From positions 111,566-175,565 of the forward strand of contig NZ_CANMRY010000010.1 in NCBI RefSeq assembly GCF_947500405.1: a DNA stretch of 64,000 nt. The letters run 5' to 3'. The notes beneath the pieces were generated by a model that did no database searches, was not told where the DNA came from, and saw only the letters and a list, made by a program, of their open reading frames with translations. Origin of the DNA: an uncultured Maribacter sp. GTDB taxonomy: Bacteria; Bacteroidota; Bacteroidia; Flavobacteriales; Flavobacteriaceae. Positions 46,211 to 55,187 of the stretch are shown one piece after another (the stretch's first letter is position 1; each line of letters opens with the position of its first letter). Both the position numbers and the translations under genes were made by a program.

Positions 46211-46376
46211 AAAAAGCCCACATTAGCGAAGTTTTGTACAAACTCCAAAATACAAGTTTAGGGCTAACAAATAGATCAAGGATCCTTATACAAGTAAGGC
46301 TTGCTTTTACCATTTAAACTCACCCTTTTTAAACAATTTAATGTTGAGTTTGTCAAAAGATATTACCAATGTGGGC
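46211..46376 (-). ncRNA. ssrS: Likely 6S RNA (6S-Flavo type) between zapA and rny
   Basis: On the minus strand a ~160-base RNA can fold into one long rod. The closing stem is GCCCACATT paired with AATGTGGGC (46368-46376 with 46216-46224), extended by GAGTTTGTCAAAA pairing with TTTTGTACAAACTC across a one-base bulge. A large central bubble and an inner hairpin (CAAG/CTTG region around 46290-46310) follow. This rod-with-bubble form is that of 6S RNA, which binds the housekeeping RNA polymerase. The position next to zapA matches the known zapA-ssrS linkage of proteobacteria. The 3' end runs into TTTTTTAT, a terminator-like tail. The structure is seen; the family name is inferred. Confidence 0.72.
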
Positions 46377-46402
46377 AGTAACTTTAGTTTATTTATAAGA
46401 AC

Positions 46403-46699
46403 TTATTTTATTCCAAGTTTAGAACTCACCAATAAATCTAACGCTTTTAAACGTTCAGTAGCTTCATCAGTTCCTTCTGCTTTTTCAATGCCTTTTTGCT
46501 CTATTTTCGAAGCAAATTGCAAGGCACACATTGCCAATACATCTTGCTTGTCTCTTACTGCATAGTTTTGCTCAAACTTCTTTGCTAGCTGCTCTATATT
46601 TTTAGCGGCTTTACGCAGTCCTTCCTCTTGACTAGGGTCTATGGTTAAAGGATATACCCTATCTGCAATAGAAAGCTTTATTTTGAGCTTTTCTGACAT
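46403..46699 (-). CDS. zapA: Cell division protein ZapA
   Basis: 98-residue FtsZ-associated protein that bundles FtsZ filaments at the septum. The N-terminal half has the ZapA pattern KLKIKLSIADRVYPLTIDPSQEEGLRKAAKNI, and the second half is a coiled coil with RDKQDVLAMCALQFASKI. It follows the coiled-coil gene by 16 bases and precedes the likely 6S RNA. Confidence 0.93.
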   Translation of the reverse strand: MSEKLKIKLSIADRVYPLTIDPSQEEGLRKAAKNIEQLAKKFEQNYAVRDKQDVLAMCALQFASKIEQKGIEKAEGTDEATERLKALDLLVSSKLGIK

Positions 46700-46715
46700 A
46701 TTTATTAGTAAAACA

Positions 46716-47006
46716 TTATTCTGCTAGTTGTGCTATACAATAGTCCAACTCTCTAATTAATGTATTTATTTTAAGCTTAGCTTCGGTTTTATTTGTATCA
46801 CTGCCCAGCATTGAATTTGCCAATTTAAGGGAATTGTATTTCTCCTGCCACTCTGTAATACTCTTACGAGTAACATCATGATCCATTTTAATGGTCACTA
46901 ATTCTTTTTCTAACTTTTCATTAGCTTGCTGTTGCACTTCTAATTTATGCAATAACTTGCTAATTTTGTTTTCTAAGGAATCAACAATTTTAACCAATTC
47001 ACTCAT
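46716..47006 (-). CDS. Small coiled-coil protein, ZapB-like
   Basis: 96-residue protein, almost wholly coiled coil (VDSLENKISKLLHKLEVQQQ, NEKLEKELVTIK), ending LIRELDYCIAQLAE. The size, heptad pattern and place directly before zapA suggest a ZapB-like partner in septal-ring assembly; this is inference, as sequence similarity to ZapB is weak. The ATG at 47006 is chosen over a TTG two codons upstream because it is the common start codon and lies at a normal distance from the promoter at 47031-47061. Confidence 0.72.
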   Translation of the reverse strand: MSELVKIVDSLENKISKLLHKLEVQQQANEKLEKELVTIKMDHDVTRKSITEWQEKYNSLKLANSMLGSDTNKTEAKLKINTLIRELDYCIAQLAE

Positions 47007-47030
47007 ACACAAAAATCAATGCGTTTTACA

Positions 47031-47061
47031 CAAAGTTAACATACATCTTAAGACTTAGCAA
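47031..47061 (-). promoter_or_regulatory. Promoter TTG-N20-TAACTTTG for the ZapB-like/zapA/6S/rny unit
   Basis: On the minus strand a TTG (47059-47061) lies 20 bp before TAACTTTG (47031-47038), an exact match to the Bacteroidota promoter. The predicted start is about 20 bases before the ATG at 47006. Confidence 0.75.
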
Positions 47062-47202
47062 TATTTTTTTAATTATTATTTATAGAATACTTTAAATCAT
47101 TTAAAAACGTTGCTTATTAAACAGGGATTTTAATTAAAACACCAAGAGTTTGTTTAAGGTTTAATTCCTATTAATTACTTTCGTAGTAACTTATCTATAT
47201 TT

Positions 47203-48900
47203 ATGAAACGCGCTTTTTTATTTTTTACTTTTATTTTATTTTTTACTTTCCAAACAAACGCTCAGACTGCATACCCACAAGATACTTTTAGATCCCCAAT
47301 GGACATTCCTTTAATTTTAGCAGGTACATTTGGAGAGTTACGATCCAACCACTTTCATTCTGGAATAGATATAAAAACAAAACAAAGAGAAGGACTTCCT
47401 ATTTATGGCATAGGAGATGGTACTATTACCAGAATAAAAGTTTCGCTCTGGGGATACGGAAAAGTAATTTACATTGCGCACCCTAATGGTTATACATCAG
47501 TATATGGACATCTTCAAAAATTTTCCCCAAAAATTGAAAGCTATATAAAGAAATTACAATACCAGAAAAAGTCTTATGAAGTAGAAGTTTTTCCTGATTA
47601 TGGGGATTTAAAGATTGAAAAGGGAGAACTTATTGCGTATAGTGGCAATACAGGTAGTTCTGGAGGACCGCACTTACATTTTGAAATACGTAGTAGTGCT
47701 ACAGAAAAACCAACCAACCCATTACTTTACGGATATAAGGTTGATGATGCTACGAACCCTACGCTATTAAAATTATTTGGATATCCTCTAAGTACAAATG
47801 CTATAGTTAACAAAAGCAACGAAAGAATACAGTTAAATTTTAAAAAACAAAAAGACGGTTCTTTTTTAGCAGACAAAGTAACGGCTATAGGTACTATAGG
47901 TTTTGGTTTTGTTGGCTTTGACCGACAAGATATGGCTGCTAATAAAAACGGAATTTTTTCTCTAGAACAAATAGTAAATGGAAAGGTATATACAGAATTT
48001 GATTTTGAAAAATTTTCATTTTCAGAATCTAGATATATAAACACCCTAATTGATTATGAGTTTTATAGCAAATACGGACAACGCATTCAAAAATGTTTTA
48101 AAACACCTAGTAACAGACTTAGTATTTATAATAAAATTAAAAACAACGGTAAAATTTCTGTGGTAGAAGGACTGTCCTATACAATAGAAATTAGATTAAA
48201 AGATCTAGAAGGAAATACAACTAAATTAATAATACCCGTAGAAGGAAAAAAAGAGGAATTACAAAAAGTAAAAAAGACGCTAAAAACGGACTACTATGTT
48301 GTTGCTAAAAAACCAAATAATTTTAGCGCAGGCCCTGCCAAAATTTATTTTCCTTCTAATACTTTCTATGAGGATTTTTATATGAATTTAGAACACAAAA
48401 ATGACACAATTACATTTCACAATAGTAGTGTTCCTGCGCATAAAAATTTCACCATTACTTTTGATGCTTCTAAATATTCTAAAGAAGAACAAAAAAAATT
48501 ATTTATTGCCCGCTTAGATAGTAAACTAAAACCTAGACATGTAACCACATACAAAAGAGGTAATACCTTTACAACAAGAACTAAATATTTAGGCACATAC
48601 ACCATTGCAAAAGATACTGTTGCTCCAAAGATTTCCCCTAAAAATTTTAAAGCCAAACAATGGTTAAACAATTATAAATATTTAAGTCTTAAAATAACAG
48701 ATGATTTTAGCGGCATAAACACCTACTCTGCTACCATAAATGAAGAATGGGTTTTAATGGAATATGAGAGTAAAAAAAACACCTTAACCTATAATTTTGA
48801 AGATAAAGTACTAAAAGAACAAAAGTGCAATCTTAAAGTTGTAGTTACAGATAACGTTGGTAATACTAAAGAATACACAACTACTTTTTACAGAAAATAA
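47203..48900 (+). CDS. M23 family metallopeptidase, exported
   Basis: 565-residue periplasmic or surface protein with a signal peptide (FFTFQTNAQT, cleavage about residue 21). The LytM/M23 domain lies at about 35-180: GELRSNHFHSGIDIKT (the H-x3-D zinc site), a glycine-rich core (GYGKVIYIAHPNGYTSVYGHL) and the GGPHLHFEIR motif with the H-x-H zinc ligands. All four zinc ligands are present, so it is probably an active peptidoglycan endopeptidase. The remaining 380 residues are beta-rich, Ig-like modules of unknown role. A weak -7-like TACTTTCG lies at 47176-47183. The TonB receptor gene follows by six bases. Confidence 0.92.
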   Translation: MKRAFLFFTFILFFTFQTNAQTAYPQDTFRSPMDIPLILAGTFGELRSNHFHSGIDIKTKQREGLPIYGIGDGTITRIKVSLWGYGKVIYIAHPNGYTSVYGHLQKFSPKIESYIKKLQYQKKSYEVEVFPDYGDLKIEKGELIAYSGNTGSSGGPHLHFEIRSSATEKPTNPLLYGYKVDDATNPTLLKLFGYPLSTNAIVNKSNERIQLNFKKQKDGSFLADKVTAIGTIGFGFVGFDRQDMAANKNGIFSLEQIVNGKVYTEFDFEKFSFSESRYINTLIDYEFYSKYGQRIQKCFKTPSNRLSIYNKIKNNGKISVVEGLSYTIEIRLKDLEGNTTKLIIPVEGKKEELQKVKKTLKTDYYVVAKKPNNFSAGPAKIYFPSNTFYEDFYMNLEHKNDTITFHNSSVPAHKNFTITFDASKYSKEEQKKLFIARLDSKLKPRHVTTYKRGNTFTTRTKYLGTYTIAKDTVAPKISPKNFKAKQWLNNYKYLSLKITDDFSGINTYSATINEEWVLMEYESKKNTLTYNFEDKVLKEQKCNLKVVVTDNVGNTKEYTTTFYRK

Positions 48901-48906
48901 TTTTGT

Positions 48907-51360
48907 TTGAAAAACTTTAAGTCTATACTCCTATTAATTTTCTTGTGTTCCTCTTTTATTGGGTATACACAAACAGCTACCATTACAGGAGTTATCTTAG
49001 ATGAACAAAACCAACCTATTGCCAACGCTAATATTAACACAAAAAATTACGGCACTTACACAGATACTAATGGTTATTATATACTCCAAATAACAGCCGA
49101 CCAAAAAGCAGATATTACCTTCTCCCATATAGGTCATAAAAATGTAGTCATAACTTCATTAATCTTGACTACTAATGAAACCTATGAATTTAATCCTGTT
49201 TTAAAAACAAACGCCATACAAGTAGATGAAGTTACTGTAACAGCAAATGGAGAAAAGAAAGTGGATGGTATTATAAATTTATCTACCAAACAAATAAGAA
49301 AAATTCCTGGAGCAAATGCTGGTGTAGAGAATATTTTAAAGTTATTACCAGGAGTAAACTCTAATAATGAACTTAGTACCCAGTATGCTGTTAGAGGCGG
49401 AAATTACGATGAAAACCTTATTTATATTAATGAGATTGAAGTGTATAAACCATTCCTTATACGTTCTGCACAACAAGAGGGCTTAAGTAGTATAAATACT
49501 AACATGGTACAAAGTATTAAATTTTCATCAGGAGGTTTTCAGGCAAAATATGGCGACAAACTTTCTTCCTCCCTAAATATAACCTACAAAACGCCAGTAA
49601 AATTACAAACACAAATAGACCTTAGCTTGCTAGGAGCTAGCGCCACCTTAGAAACTGCATCCAAAAACAAAAAATTCACTAGTATTACAGGAGTTAGATA
49701 TAGAAATAATAACATATTAGTAAATAGTACCAACACCAATGCAAACTTTAATCCCACCTTTGCAGATATACAAAGTTATTTTACGTATCAATTTTCAGAA
49801 AAATTTAGACTAAACCTTCTAGGAAATATATCTATTAACGATTACAAAAATGAGCCTCTAAATAGAGAAACCAATTTCGGAACTATTAACAATCCGCAAA
49901 CCTTACTAGTACACTATCAAGGACAAGAAAATAATAGATATACTACTGCATTAGGCGCCTTAAAAGGCAACTATTATGTTAATGAAAATCTTACTTTTAA
50001 AGCTATTTCATCTATTTACCATACCACAGAAGAAGAATATTCTGATGTTATTGCCGCGTATAGATTAGGAGCATCTGGCACAGATTTAAACGACACTAAT
50101 ATTTCTAAAGGAATTGGCTCACAATACAATAGAGCAAGAAATGATTTAGATGCACTACTATTTAATTTTGAAGTAAAAGGGGTGCATCGTAAAAATAATA
50201 GTGTTTTAGAAATGGGGATAAAATATACCCATGAAGACATAAGAGACCAAATAAGAGAATCTGAATTTATAGATTCTGTTGGATTTTCTATACGACCTCC
50301 CCAGTCGCAATTTATAAATGACCAGCCTAATACCCCTTTTACAGCTCCGCTAGTACCGTTTACAGGGATAAATGCTACTAATTTTGTTAAAACAAATAGG
50401 TTTTCTGGTTATCTTCAATACAGTAACACAAAAAATTGGAACCAACATAACCTATATTATAACTTAGGAATTAGAAGCCAATATTGGACCGTAAGTGGCA
50501 CAGGTATTAAAAAAAAATCGCATACCATACTTAGCCCTAGATTCCAATTTGCATGGAAACCAAACTGGGAAAAAGATATGCTTTTTAGGCTAGCAACAGG
50601 AGTATATCACCAACCTCCTTTTTATAGAGAACTCAGAAATCAAAACGGTATAATAAATTCCAATGTTAAAGCTCAAAAAGCAATACATATTGTGGCTGGC
50701 AATGAATACAGTTTTCTTTTATGGGAAAGGCCATTTTCACTAATAAGTGAAGTATATTATAAAAAAATAACGAATGTAAACCCATATACATTAGAAGATG
50801 TTCGCATTAGATATACTGCATTAAATAATGCAAAAGCCTATGCCTATGGCGCAGAAGTTAGATTAAATGGTGCATTTGTACCTGGAACAGAGTCTTGGGT
50901 ATCTCTTGGATACTTAAAAACTGAAGAAAATAGTAACAATAGAGGCTATATTTTTAGACCTACAGACCAGCGTTTAAAGCTTGGAATACTTTTTCAAGAT
51001 TACGTACCCAATATGCCACAATTAAAAATGTATCTAAACTTAGTTTATAATACTGGAGTACCAGGTGGTTCTCCTAGTTATGCTGACCCATATATTTTTC
51101 AGAAAAGATTAAGAGATTATAAAAGGGCAGATTTAGGAATTTCTCATATTTTTGTCGACGCTGACAAGAAGTATCCAAAAAATCATTGGTTGCATGGTTT
51201 TAAAGATCTTAGTGTAGGGATTGAAATTTTTAACCTTTTCAACAATCAAAACTCCATAACCAATACATGGGTAAGAGATGTAGACAGCAAACAACAATAT
51301 GCAATTCCAAATTTCATGACCAGTCGTGTTCTTAATTTAAAATTAAGTATGCGCTTATAA
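48907..51360 (+). CDS. TonB-dependent outer-membrane receptor
   Basis: 817-residue receptor with a signal peptide (MKNFKSILLLIFLCSSFIGY). A carboxypeptidase-like regulatory domain comes first (ATITGVILDEQNQPIANANI, SHIGHKNVVITS). Next is a plug domain with IRKIPGANAGVENILKLLPGV and YAVRGGNYDENLIYINEIEVY, and then a beta-barrel ending in the typical aromatic-rich MTSRVLNLKLSMRL. No SusD partner follows, so it is a stand-alone receptor, more likely for a siderophore, vitamin or small ligand than for a glycan. Translation starts at TTG, right where the signal peptide begins. A possible operon runs from the M23 peptidase gene to the next one. Confidence 0.92.
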   Translation: MKNFKSILLLIFLCSSFIGYTQTATITGVILDEQNQPIANANINTKNYGTYTDTNGYYILQITADQKADITFSHIGHKNVVITSLILTTNETYEFNPVLKTNAIQVDEVTVTANGEKKVDGIINLSTKQIRKIPGANAGVENILKLLPGVNSNNELSTQYAVRGGNYDENLIYINEIEVYKPFLIRSAQQEGLSSINTNMVQSIKFSSGGFQAKYGDKLSSSLNITYKTPVKLQTQIDLSLLGASATLETASKNKKFTSITGVRYRNNNILVNSTNTNANFNPTFADIQSYFTYQFSEKFRLNLLGNISINDYKNEPLNRETNFGTINNPQTLLVHYQGQENNRYTTALGALKGNYYVNENLTFKAISSIYHTTEEEYSDVIAAYRLGASGTDLNDTNISKGIGSQYNRARNDLDALLFNFEVKGVHRKNNSVLEMGIKYTHEDIRDQIRESEFIDSVGFSIRPPQSQFINDQPNTPFTAPLVPFTGINATNFVKTNRFSGYLQYSNTKNWNQHNLYYNLGIRSQYWTVSGTGIKKKSHTILSPRFQFAWKPNWEKDMLFRLATGVYHQPPFYRELRNQNGIINSNVKAQKAIHIVAGNEYSFLLWERPFSLISEVYYKKITNVNPYTLEDVRIRYTALNNAKAYAYGAEVRLNGAFVPGTESWVSLGYLKTEENSNNRGYIFRPTDQRLKLGILFQDYVPNMPQLKMYLNLVYNTGVPGGSPSYADPYIFQKRLRDYKRADLGISHIFVDADKKYPKNHWLHGFKDLSVGIEIFNLFNNQNSITNTWVRDVDSKQQYAIPNFMTSRVLNLKLSMRL

Positions 51361-51368
51361 GCTAAAAA

Positions 51369-52016
51369 ATGTCTAAATTAATTTTTACCGCCATAGTATT
51401 CGTAACCTTCTCTTTAAATGCACAGAAAAACATTTATGAGAGTTCTAAATTTAACTCCTTAAGCAAAACTCATAAAACACTTGCTATATTACCTTTCTTA
51501 ACTAATTTAGATTTAAAGGAAAAACTACATAAACAAGATTTAAAAAGTTTGGAAGAAAAAGAAGGGTATGCTGTGCAAAACGCATTGGAAACCTATTTTT
51601 CTAAACGTAAAAAAAAGAAGAAATTTTCAGTAGAATTTCAAAACACACAAGACACAAAAGCAATCTTAGCTAAAAATAATATTGATTATCAAAATATTGA
51701 TATATATACGATAAAAGAACTAAGTTCTATACTTAATGTAGATGGCGTAATTAGCGGAAACCTAGATCTTACTATCTTATTATCTAAAGGGATACCTTCA
51801 GAATTTAATTTTGCAGATTACTTTTTAGGAAATTCTAATTATGGTAGAATTGGAATGAAAATAAGTGATGGCGCCACTGGTAAGCTCCTATGGAAATACG
51901 AAAAAAGAATTACTAAAAAGACAGGTAAAAACACCAACGACCTTATTGACCGTATGATGAAGCTAGCAATTAGAAAATTCCCCTATGACAAAGAGAGAAA
52001 GAAAAATAAAAAATAA
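51369..52016 (+). CDS. Exported protein of unknown function
   Basis: 215 residues with a signal peptide (MSKLIFTAIVFVTFSLNAQK). The body has the alternating pattern of a small alpha/beta periplasmic protein: KTLAILPFLTNLD, YAVQNALETYFSKRK, LNVDGVISGNLDL and MKISDGATGKLLWKYEKR. The order, with a potential nucleotide-free Rossmann-like core, recalls the CsgG/LpoB-type periplasmic fold, but this is a guess. It follows the TonB receptor gene by eight bases, so it may serve the same envelope task. A highly basic run KRKKKKKF near residue 80 and a basic tail are notable. Confidence 0.65.
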   Translation: MSKLIFTAIVFVTFSLNAQKNIYESSKFNSLSKTHKTLAILPFLTNLDLKEKLHKQDLKSLEEKEGYAVQNALETYFSKRKKKKKFSVEFQNTQDTKAILAKNNIDYQNIDIYTIKELSSILNVDGVISGNLDLTILLSKGIPSEFNFADYFLGNSNYGRIGMKISDGATGKLLWKYEKRITKKTGKNTNDLIDRMMKLAIRKFPYDKERKKNKK

Positions 52017-52021
52017 TTTTT

Positions 52022-53170
52022 TTATTTTTCTATAAACTCTTTTAAAACACTAATTGTATAATCTATTTCCTCTTTAGTATTATATTTTGAAAACGAAAAT
52101 CTGACCGAGGGTTTAGCTAAATCTTCTTTAGACAAAACTTGAGTTAATACATGGGAACCCATATCGCTACCAGATTGGCATGCACTACCTTTAGAACAAG
52201 CAATACCTTTTATATCTAAATGAAATAACAGCATTAATGCTTTTTCCTGAGGAACAGGTAAACAAACATTAACAATAGTATATATGCTCTTTTCTAAATC
52301 TCCAGAATGTCCATTAAATTTTACCCCAGATATTTCTCTTGTTATAGTAGCTATAAAATATTTTTTTAACTCTTTTACATAAAGAGTCTCTTCTTCCAAA
52401 TTTTCATAAGCTTTTACAAAAGCTTCTTCTAACCCTACAATATTATGAAAAGCCTCTGTCCCTGCTCTAAAACCTCTTTCTTGTGAGCCTCCAGAAATAA
52501 AAGGTTTTAAGCTAGAGTTTTTTCTAATAAACACAAAACCAACTCCTTTTGGACCATGAAATTTATGCGCCGCAGCAGTTAAGAAATCTATTTGAGTTTT
52601 TTTAACATCCCAAGAATAATGCCCTATAGATTGCACAGTATCTGAATGTATAAGTGCATCATTTTCTTTACATATAGCACAAAAAGCATCTATATCAATT
52701 TTATTTCCTATTTCATTATTAATATGCATTAAACTAACAAGCTTTTTAGAGTCATTTTCTTTTAAAAGAAATTCTAAATGCGATAATTCCGGACTTCCAT
52801 TTTCATCTAAATCTACATACTTTACAATAATGTTACTCTCTTTTTCTAAATCCTCTACAGTATGTAACACAGCATGGTGCTCAATTCTTGAAGTTATAAT
52901 TGTTTCCACACTCATATCTCTAACAGCACATCTTAAAACCATGTTATCTGCCTCTGTGCCCCCAGATGTAAATATTATTTCTGAAGCCTGCGCATTTAAA
53001 GATTTAGCAATGATTTTTCTAGCACTCTCTACTGCTGTTTTTGCAGAACGCCCAAAACTATGTGTAGAGGAAGGATTGCCATAAAAATTTAATAAAGCAC
53101 CTTGCATTTTCTCAATAACACTTTGTCTTACTTGTGTAGTTGCCGCATTGTCTAAATATACCTTTTCCAT
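52022..53170 (-). CDS. Cysteine desulfurase (IscS/NifS-like)
   Basis: PLP enzyme of 382 residues that takes sulfur from cysteine for Fe-S clusters, tRNA thiolation or the Mo cofactor. The family marks are MEKVYLDNAATTQV, FYGNPSSTHSFGR, FTSGGTEADNMVLR, SDTVQSIGHYSWD and the PLP lysine in TAAAHKFHGPKG. The active-site cysteine loop is CSKGSACQSGSDMGSHVL. No iscU, iscR or suf genes are adjacent. Its upstream region carries a TACTTTTG -7 element and two inverted repeats, so it is probably regulated. It converges with the exported-protein gene. Confidence 0.94.
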   Translation of the reverse strand: MEKVYLDNAATTQVRQSVIEKMQGALLNFYGNPSSTHSFGRSAKTAVESARKIIAKSLNAQASEIIFTSGGTEADNMVLRCAVRDMSVETIITSRIEHHAVLHTVEDLEKESNIIVKYVDLDENGSPELSHLEFLLKENDSKKLVSLMHINNEIGNKIDIDAFCAICKENDALIHSDTVQSIGHYSWDVKKTQIDFLTAAAHKFHGPKGVGFVFIRKNSSLKPFISGGSQERGFRAGTEAFHNIVGLEEAFVKAYENLEEETLYVKELKKYFIATITREISGVKFNGHSGDLEKSIYTIVNVCLPVPQEKALMLLFHLDIKGIACSKGSACQSGSDMGSHVLTQVLSKEDLAKPSVRFSFSKYNTKEEIDYTISVLKEFIEK

Positions 53171-53188
53171 AAAAAATTATAACATTAA

Positions 53189-53264
53189 ATCTCTTATTTT
53201 AACAAGAGATAAGACAAAAGTAGGCATTTAAAACCAAAATTAGTTAACAACATTAACTAATTTT
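53189..53264 (-). promoter_or_regulatory. Promoter and inverted repeats before the cysteine desulfurase gene
   Basis: On the minus strand a -7 element TACTTTTG occupies 53215-53222. A perfect 12-bp inverted repeat, AAAATTAGTTAA and its complement at 53236-53264 with a five-base loop, lies just upstream, over the -33 position. A 7-bp hairpin (53189-53210) would sit at the 5' end of the transcript. A repressor or activator site is a reasonable reading. The same spacer serves the divergent lipoprotein gene. Confidence 0.5.
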
Positions 53265-53325
53265 TAGATAGTTAATTTAGACTTAAATATGTTACAGCTT
53301 ATGCCATAGTTTTACTTTTTTAAAT

Positions 53326-53333
53326 TAAATTTG
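53326..53333 (+). promoter_or_regulatory. -7 element TAAATTTG directly before the lipoprotein gene
   Basis: Exact TAnnTTTG match ending four bases before the ATG at 53338. The predicted transcript would start at the A of the start codon (leaderless). No TTG is seen 19-21 bp upstream. Confidence 0.45.
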
Positions 53334-53337
53334 AAAT

Positions 53338-53853
53338 ATGAGAAACTTGTTACTTTCTATTACTGCCGTCTTCCTTTTTTCTTGTGATGATGGTGATTTG
53401 CAAATTGAAACCATAGATTTTGATAGTATAACTACTATAAGCACCTGTAATACTGTAGAAGTATCTACTGCTAGTTTATTATTTAAGATTAATACCGTTG
53501 AAGCTTTAATTTTAGAGCTCCCTGCAAATGCTTTAAAAAATGAAGTTATCACAGAAGCAGCTGTAAATGCAATTACAGAAAGTGGGCCATATAAACTTAC
53601 TTACAGAACATTTTCTGATAATGTTGCTAAAGATTATTTTTGTTCCTCTGTACCTTTAACATCCCCAACGGTTGTTGAAGAAATTATTGCAAAGAGTGGA
53701 AATGTACTCATTACAACAAGTGAGGAAGATAGTACTACGTACAATCATACTATTACATTAGAGAATATCACTTTTGAAACATCTGAAAATAATCGTATTA
53801 CAAACTTGAGTATTAATGATTTTGGGAAAGTAGTAACAACAAAAGCTAATTAA
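53338..53853 (+). CDS. Small putative lipoprotein of unknown function
   Basis: 171-residue protein with a lipoprotein signal (MRNLLLSITAVFLFSCDDGD, cysteine at 16, aspartates after it). The rest is a beta-rich domain with Thr/Asn-rich strands and a few cysteines (TISTCNTVEV, YFCSSVPL) but no recognised motif. Its stop codon overlaps the stop of the Smr gene from the opposite strand. The aspartates after the lipid cysteine do not decide the final membrane in Bacteroidota. Confidence 0.7.
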   Translation: MRNLLLSITAVFLFSCDDGDLQIETIDFDSITTISTCNTVEVSTASLLFKINTVEALILELPANALKNEVITEAAVNAITESGPYKLTYRTFSDNVAKDYFCSSVPLTSPTVVEEIIAKSGNVLITTSEEDSTTYNHTITLENITFETSENNRITNLSINDFGKVVTTKAN

Positions 53854-54392
53854 GCATTCTGATAAATATATACTTCTGTAGCTCCCATTCCATATTTTTG
53901 ATAATCAGCATCATAATATTTTAAATTCTCATAGCGCCTAAAAAGATAACCCAACTCTTCTTTTAGCACTCCCTCTCCTACTCCGTGGATAAATACTACC
54001 TTTTGTATTCTTTTTCGCATAGCAAACTCCAATTGTCGTTTTGCTGTTTCTAGTTGTAAATTTAGTTTTTCATAACTACTCATATTACCTGAGTTTTTAA
54101 CCAACTTATGCACGTGCAAATCTACCTCCATTTTAGGAGCGCTACGTTCTTTTGCTTTTAAAACAACATTTTTACGTTTCTTAGGGGTTTCCTTTTCCGA
54201 CTTTATTTTTGAAACCTCATAATTGGTTACCCTAATATCTCCTCCAACTTTCATTAACTCTTTCTCTAAGTAAGATAGTATAAAGCCGTCTGTATCTTCT
54301 ATAGTAATTTTAGAACCATCTATTTTAAGAATGGTTCCAGAAATAATATCATCTATAGTTTCTACTTTATCTCCAATATTAAAAACACCCAT
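53850..54392 (-). CDS. Smr-domain protein (MutS2-like, DUF2027 type)
   Basis: 180-residue soluble protein. The N-terminal 55 residues form a small beta domain (GDKVETIDDIISGTILKIDGSKITIE). The C-terminal Smr domain has KVVFIHGVGEGVLKEELGYLFRR with the H-G-x-G motif and the VDLHVHKL start with the D-L-H signature. Smr domains are nucleases on nucleic acids; here the domain is separated from MutS2. The function in flavobacteria is unknown. It is convergent with the lipoprotein gene. Confidence 0.85.
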   Translation of the reverse strand: MGVFNIGDKVETIDDIISGTILKIDGSKITIEDTDGFILSYLEKELMKVGGDIRVTNYEVSKIKSEKETPKKRKNVVLKAKERSAPKMEVDLHVHKLVKNSGNMSSYEKLNLQLETAKRQLEFAMRKRIQKVVFIHGVGEGVLKEELGYLFRRYENLKYYDADYQKYGMGATEVYIYQNA

Positions 54393-54452
54393 TGTTTTAT
54401 TTTAAATACCCAAAAATAATAGTAATTTTCAGCATCTTTCTTTAAAAAAGCC

Positions 54453-54758
54453 ATGAAATTAGCAATTACCCTATTTTTAGTGACTCTTGAAGAGTTTATG
54501 TTACCATGTATAACCAAAAAAATCATAGGTATAGATTGCCCCGGTTGTGGACTTCAGCGATCTTTTATCTCTATATTAAATGGTGATTTTGCTACGGCTT
54601 TTACTACCTATCCTCCCATATATACTATTTTACTGTTAATAAGTTTTTTTATTTTTCAAAACTTCATTAAGATTAAATACGCTAATAAAATTATACTAAC
54701 TTTGACTTTAACCACTGTAGTAATCATTGTAACTAACTATATTTTAAAATTCATCTAA
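54453..54758 (+). CDS. DUF2752 membrane protein
   Basis: 101 residues with two hydrophobic helices (about 53-68 and 78-98). The family signature is GIDCPGCGLQRSFISILNGDF, with the CxxC of this family placed before the first helix, and an AFTTYPPIYTILLLI segment. Function unknown. It lies 13 bases before another small membrane-protein gene of the same kind, a pairing that is common in flavobacteria as far as I recall. Confidence 0.85.
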   Translation: MKLAITLFLVTLEEFMLPCITKKIIGIDCPGCGLQRSFISILNGDFATAFTTYPPIYTILLLISFFIFQNFIKIKYANKIILTLTLTTVVIIVTNYILKFI

Positions 54759-54771
54759 CTCAAATAATATT

Positions 54772-55107
54772 ATGGAACAAAAACTACCAAACACAGGAGC
54801 AATAATTGGATTAAGTATAGCATCAATTTTATTATGTTGGTGCTACGGCGTGTTAGGACTTTTATTAGCAATTGTAGCTTTAGTTTTAGCTAGTAAGACT
54901 ACTAAAGTATATAATGCCAACCCAGAAAATTATTCAGATATTGGGTCCGTAAAAACGGGAAAAATATTAGCTATTATTGGGCTTGTTTTAAATATTCTTT
55001 TTATGGCTTTTATTGCATGGTTTATTATTACCATTGTAGGCTTAGACGCTTTACAAGATGAAGAACTAATGCGAGAAAGAGTTGAGGAATACATGAGTAA
55101 TCGCTAA
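54772..55107 (+). CDS. Small two-helix membrane protein (CCC-motif/DUF4190-like)
   Basis: 111 residues with two hydrophobic segments (about 10-42 and 63-88). The first begins AIIGLSIASILLCWCYGVLGLLLAIVALVLAS, the part that in related proteins carries a triple cysteine; here it reads C-W-C. A polar loop VYNANPENYSDIGSVKTGK joins the helices and the tail is acidic. It is likely coexpressed with the DUF2752 gene and closed by a strong terminator. Confidence 0.75.
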   Translation: MEQKLPNTGAIIGLSIASILLCWCYGVLGLLLAIVALVLASKTTKVYNANPENYSDIGSVKTGKILAIIGLVLNILFMAFIAWFIITIVGLDALQDEELMRERVEEYMSNR

Positions 55108-55132
55108 AGAAGATTACAAAAAATAAATCAAA

Positions 55133-55164
55133 AAAAATCCTCGATTTATAAATCGAGGATTTTT
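55133..55164. terminator. Bidirectional terminator between small membrane proteins and rocD
   Basis: A perfectly palindromic 32-bp sequence: 16-bp arms 55133-55148 and 55149-55164 with core CCTCGATTTA, flanked by A- and T-runs. It serves the plus-strand genes to its left and rocD on the minus strand to its right. Confidence 0.9.
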
Positions 55165-55187
55165 TACTCACTTAGTATATTTTAAAA

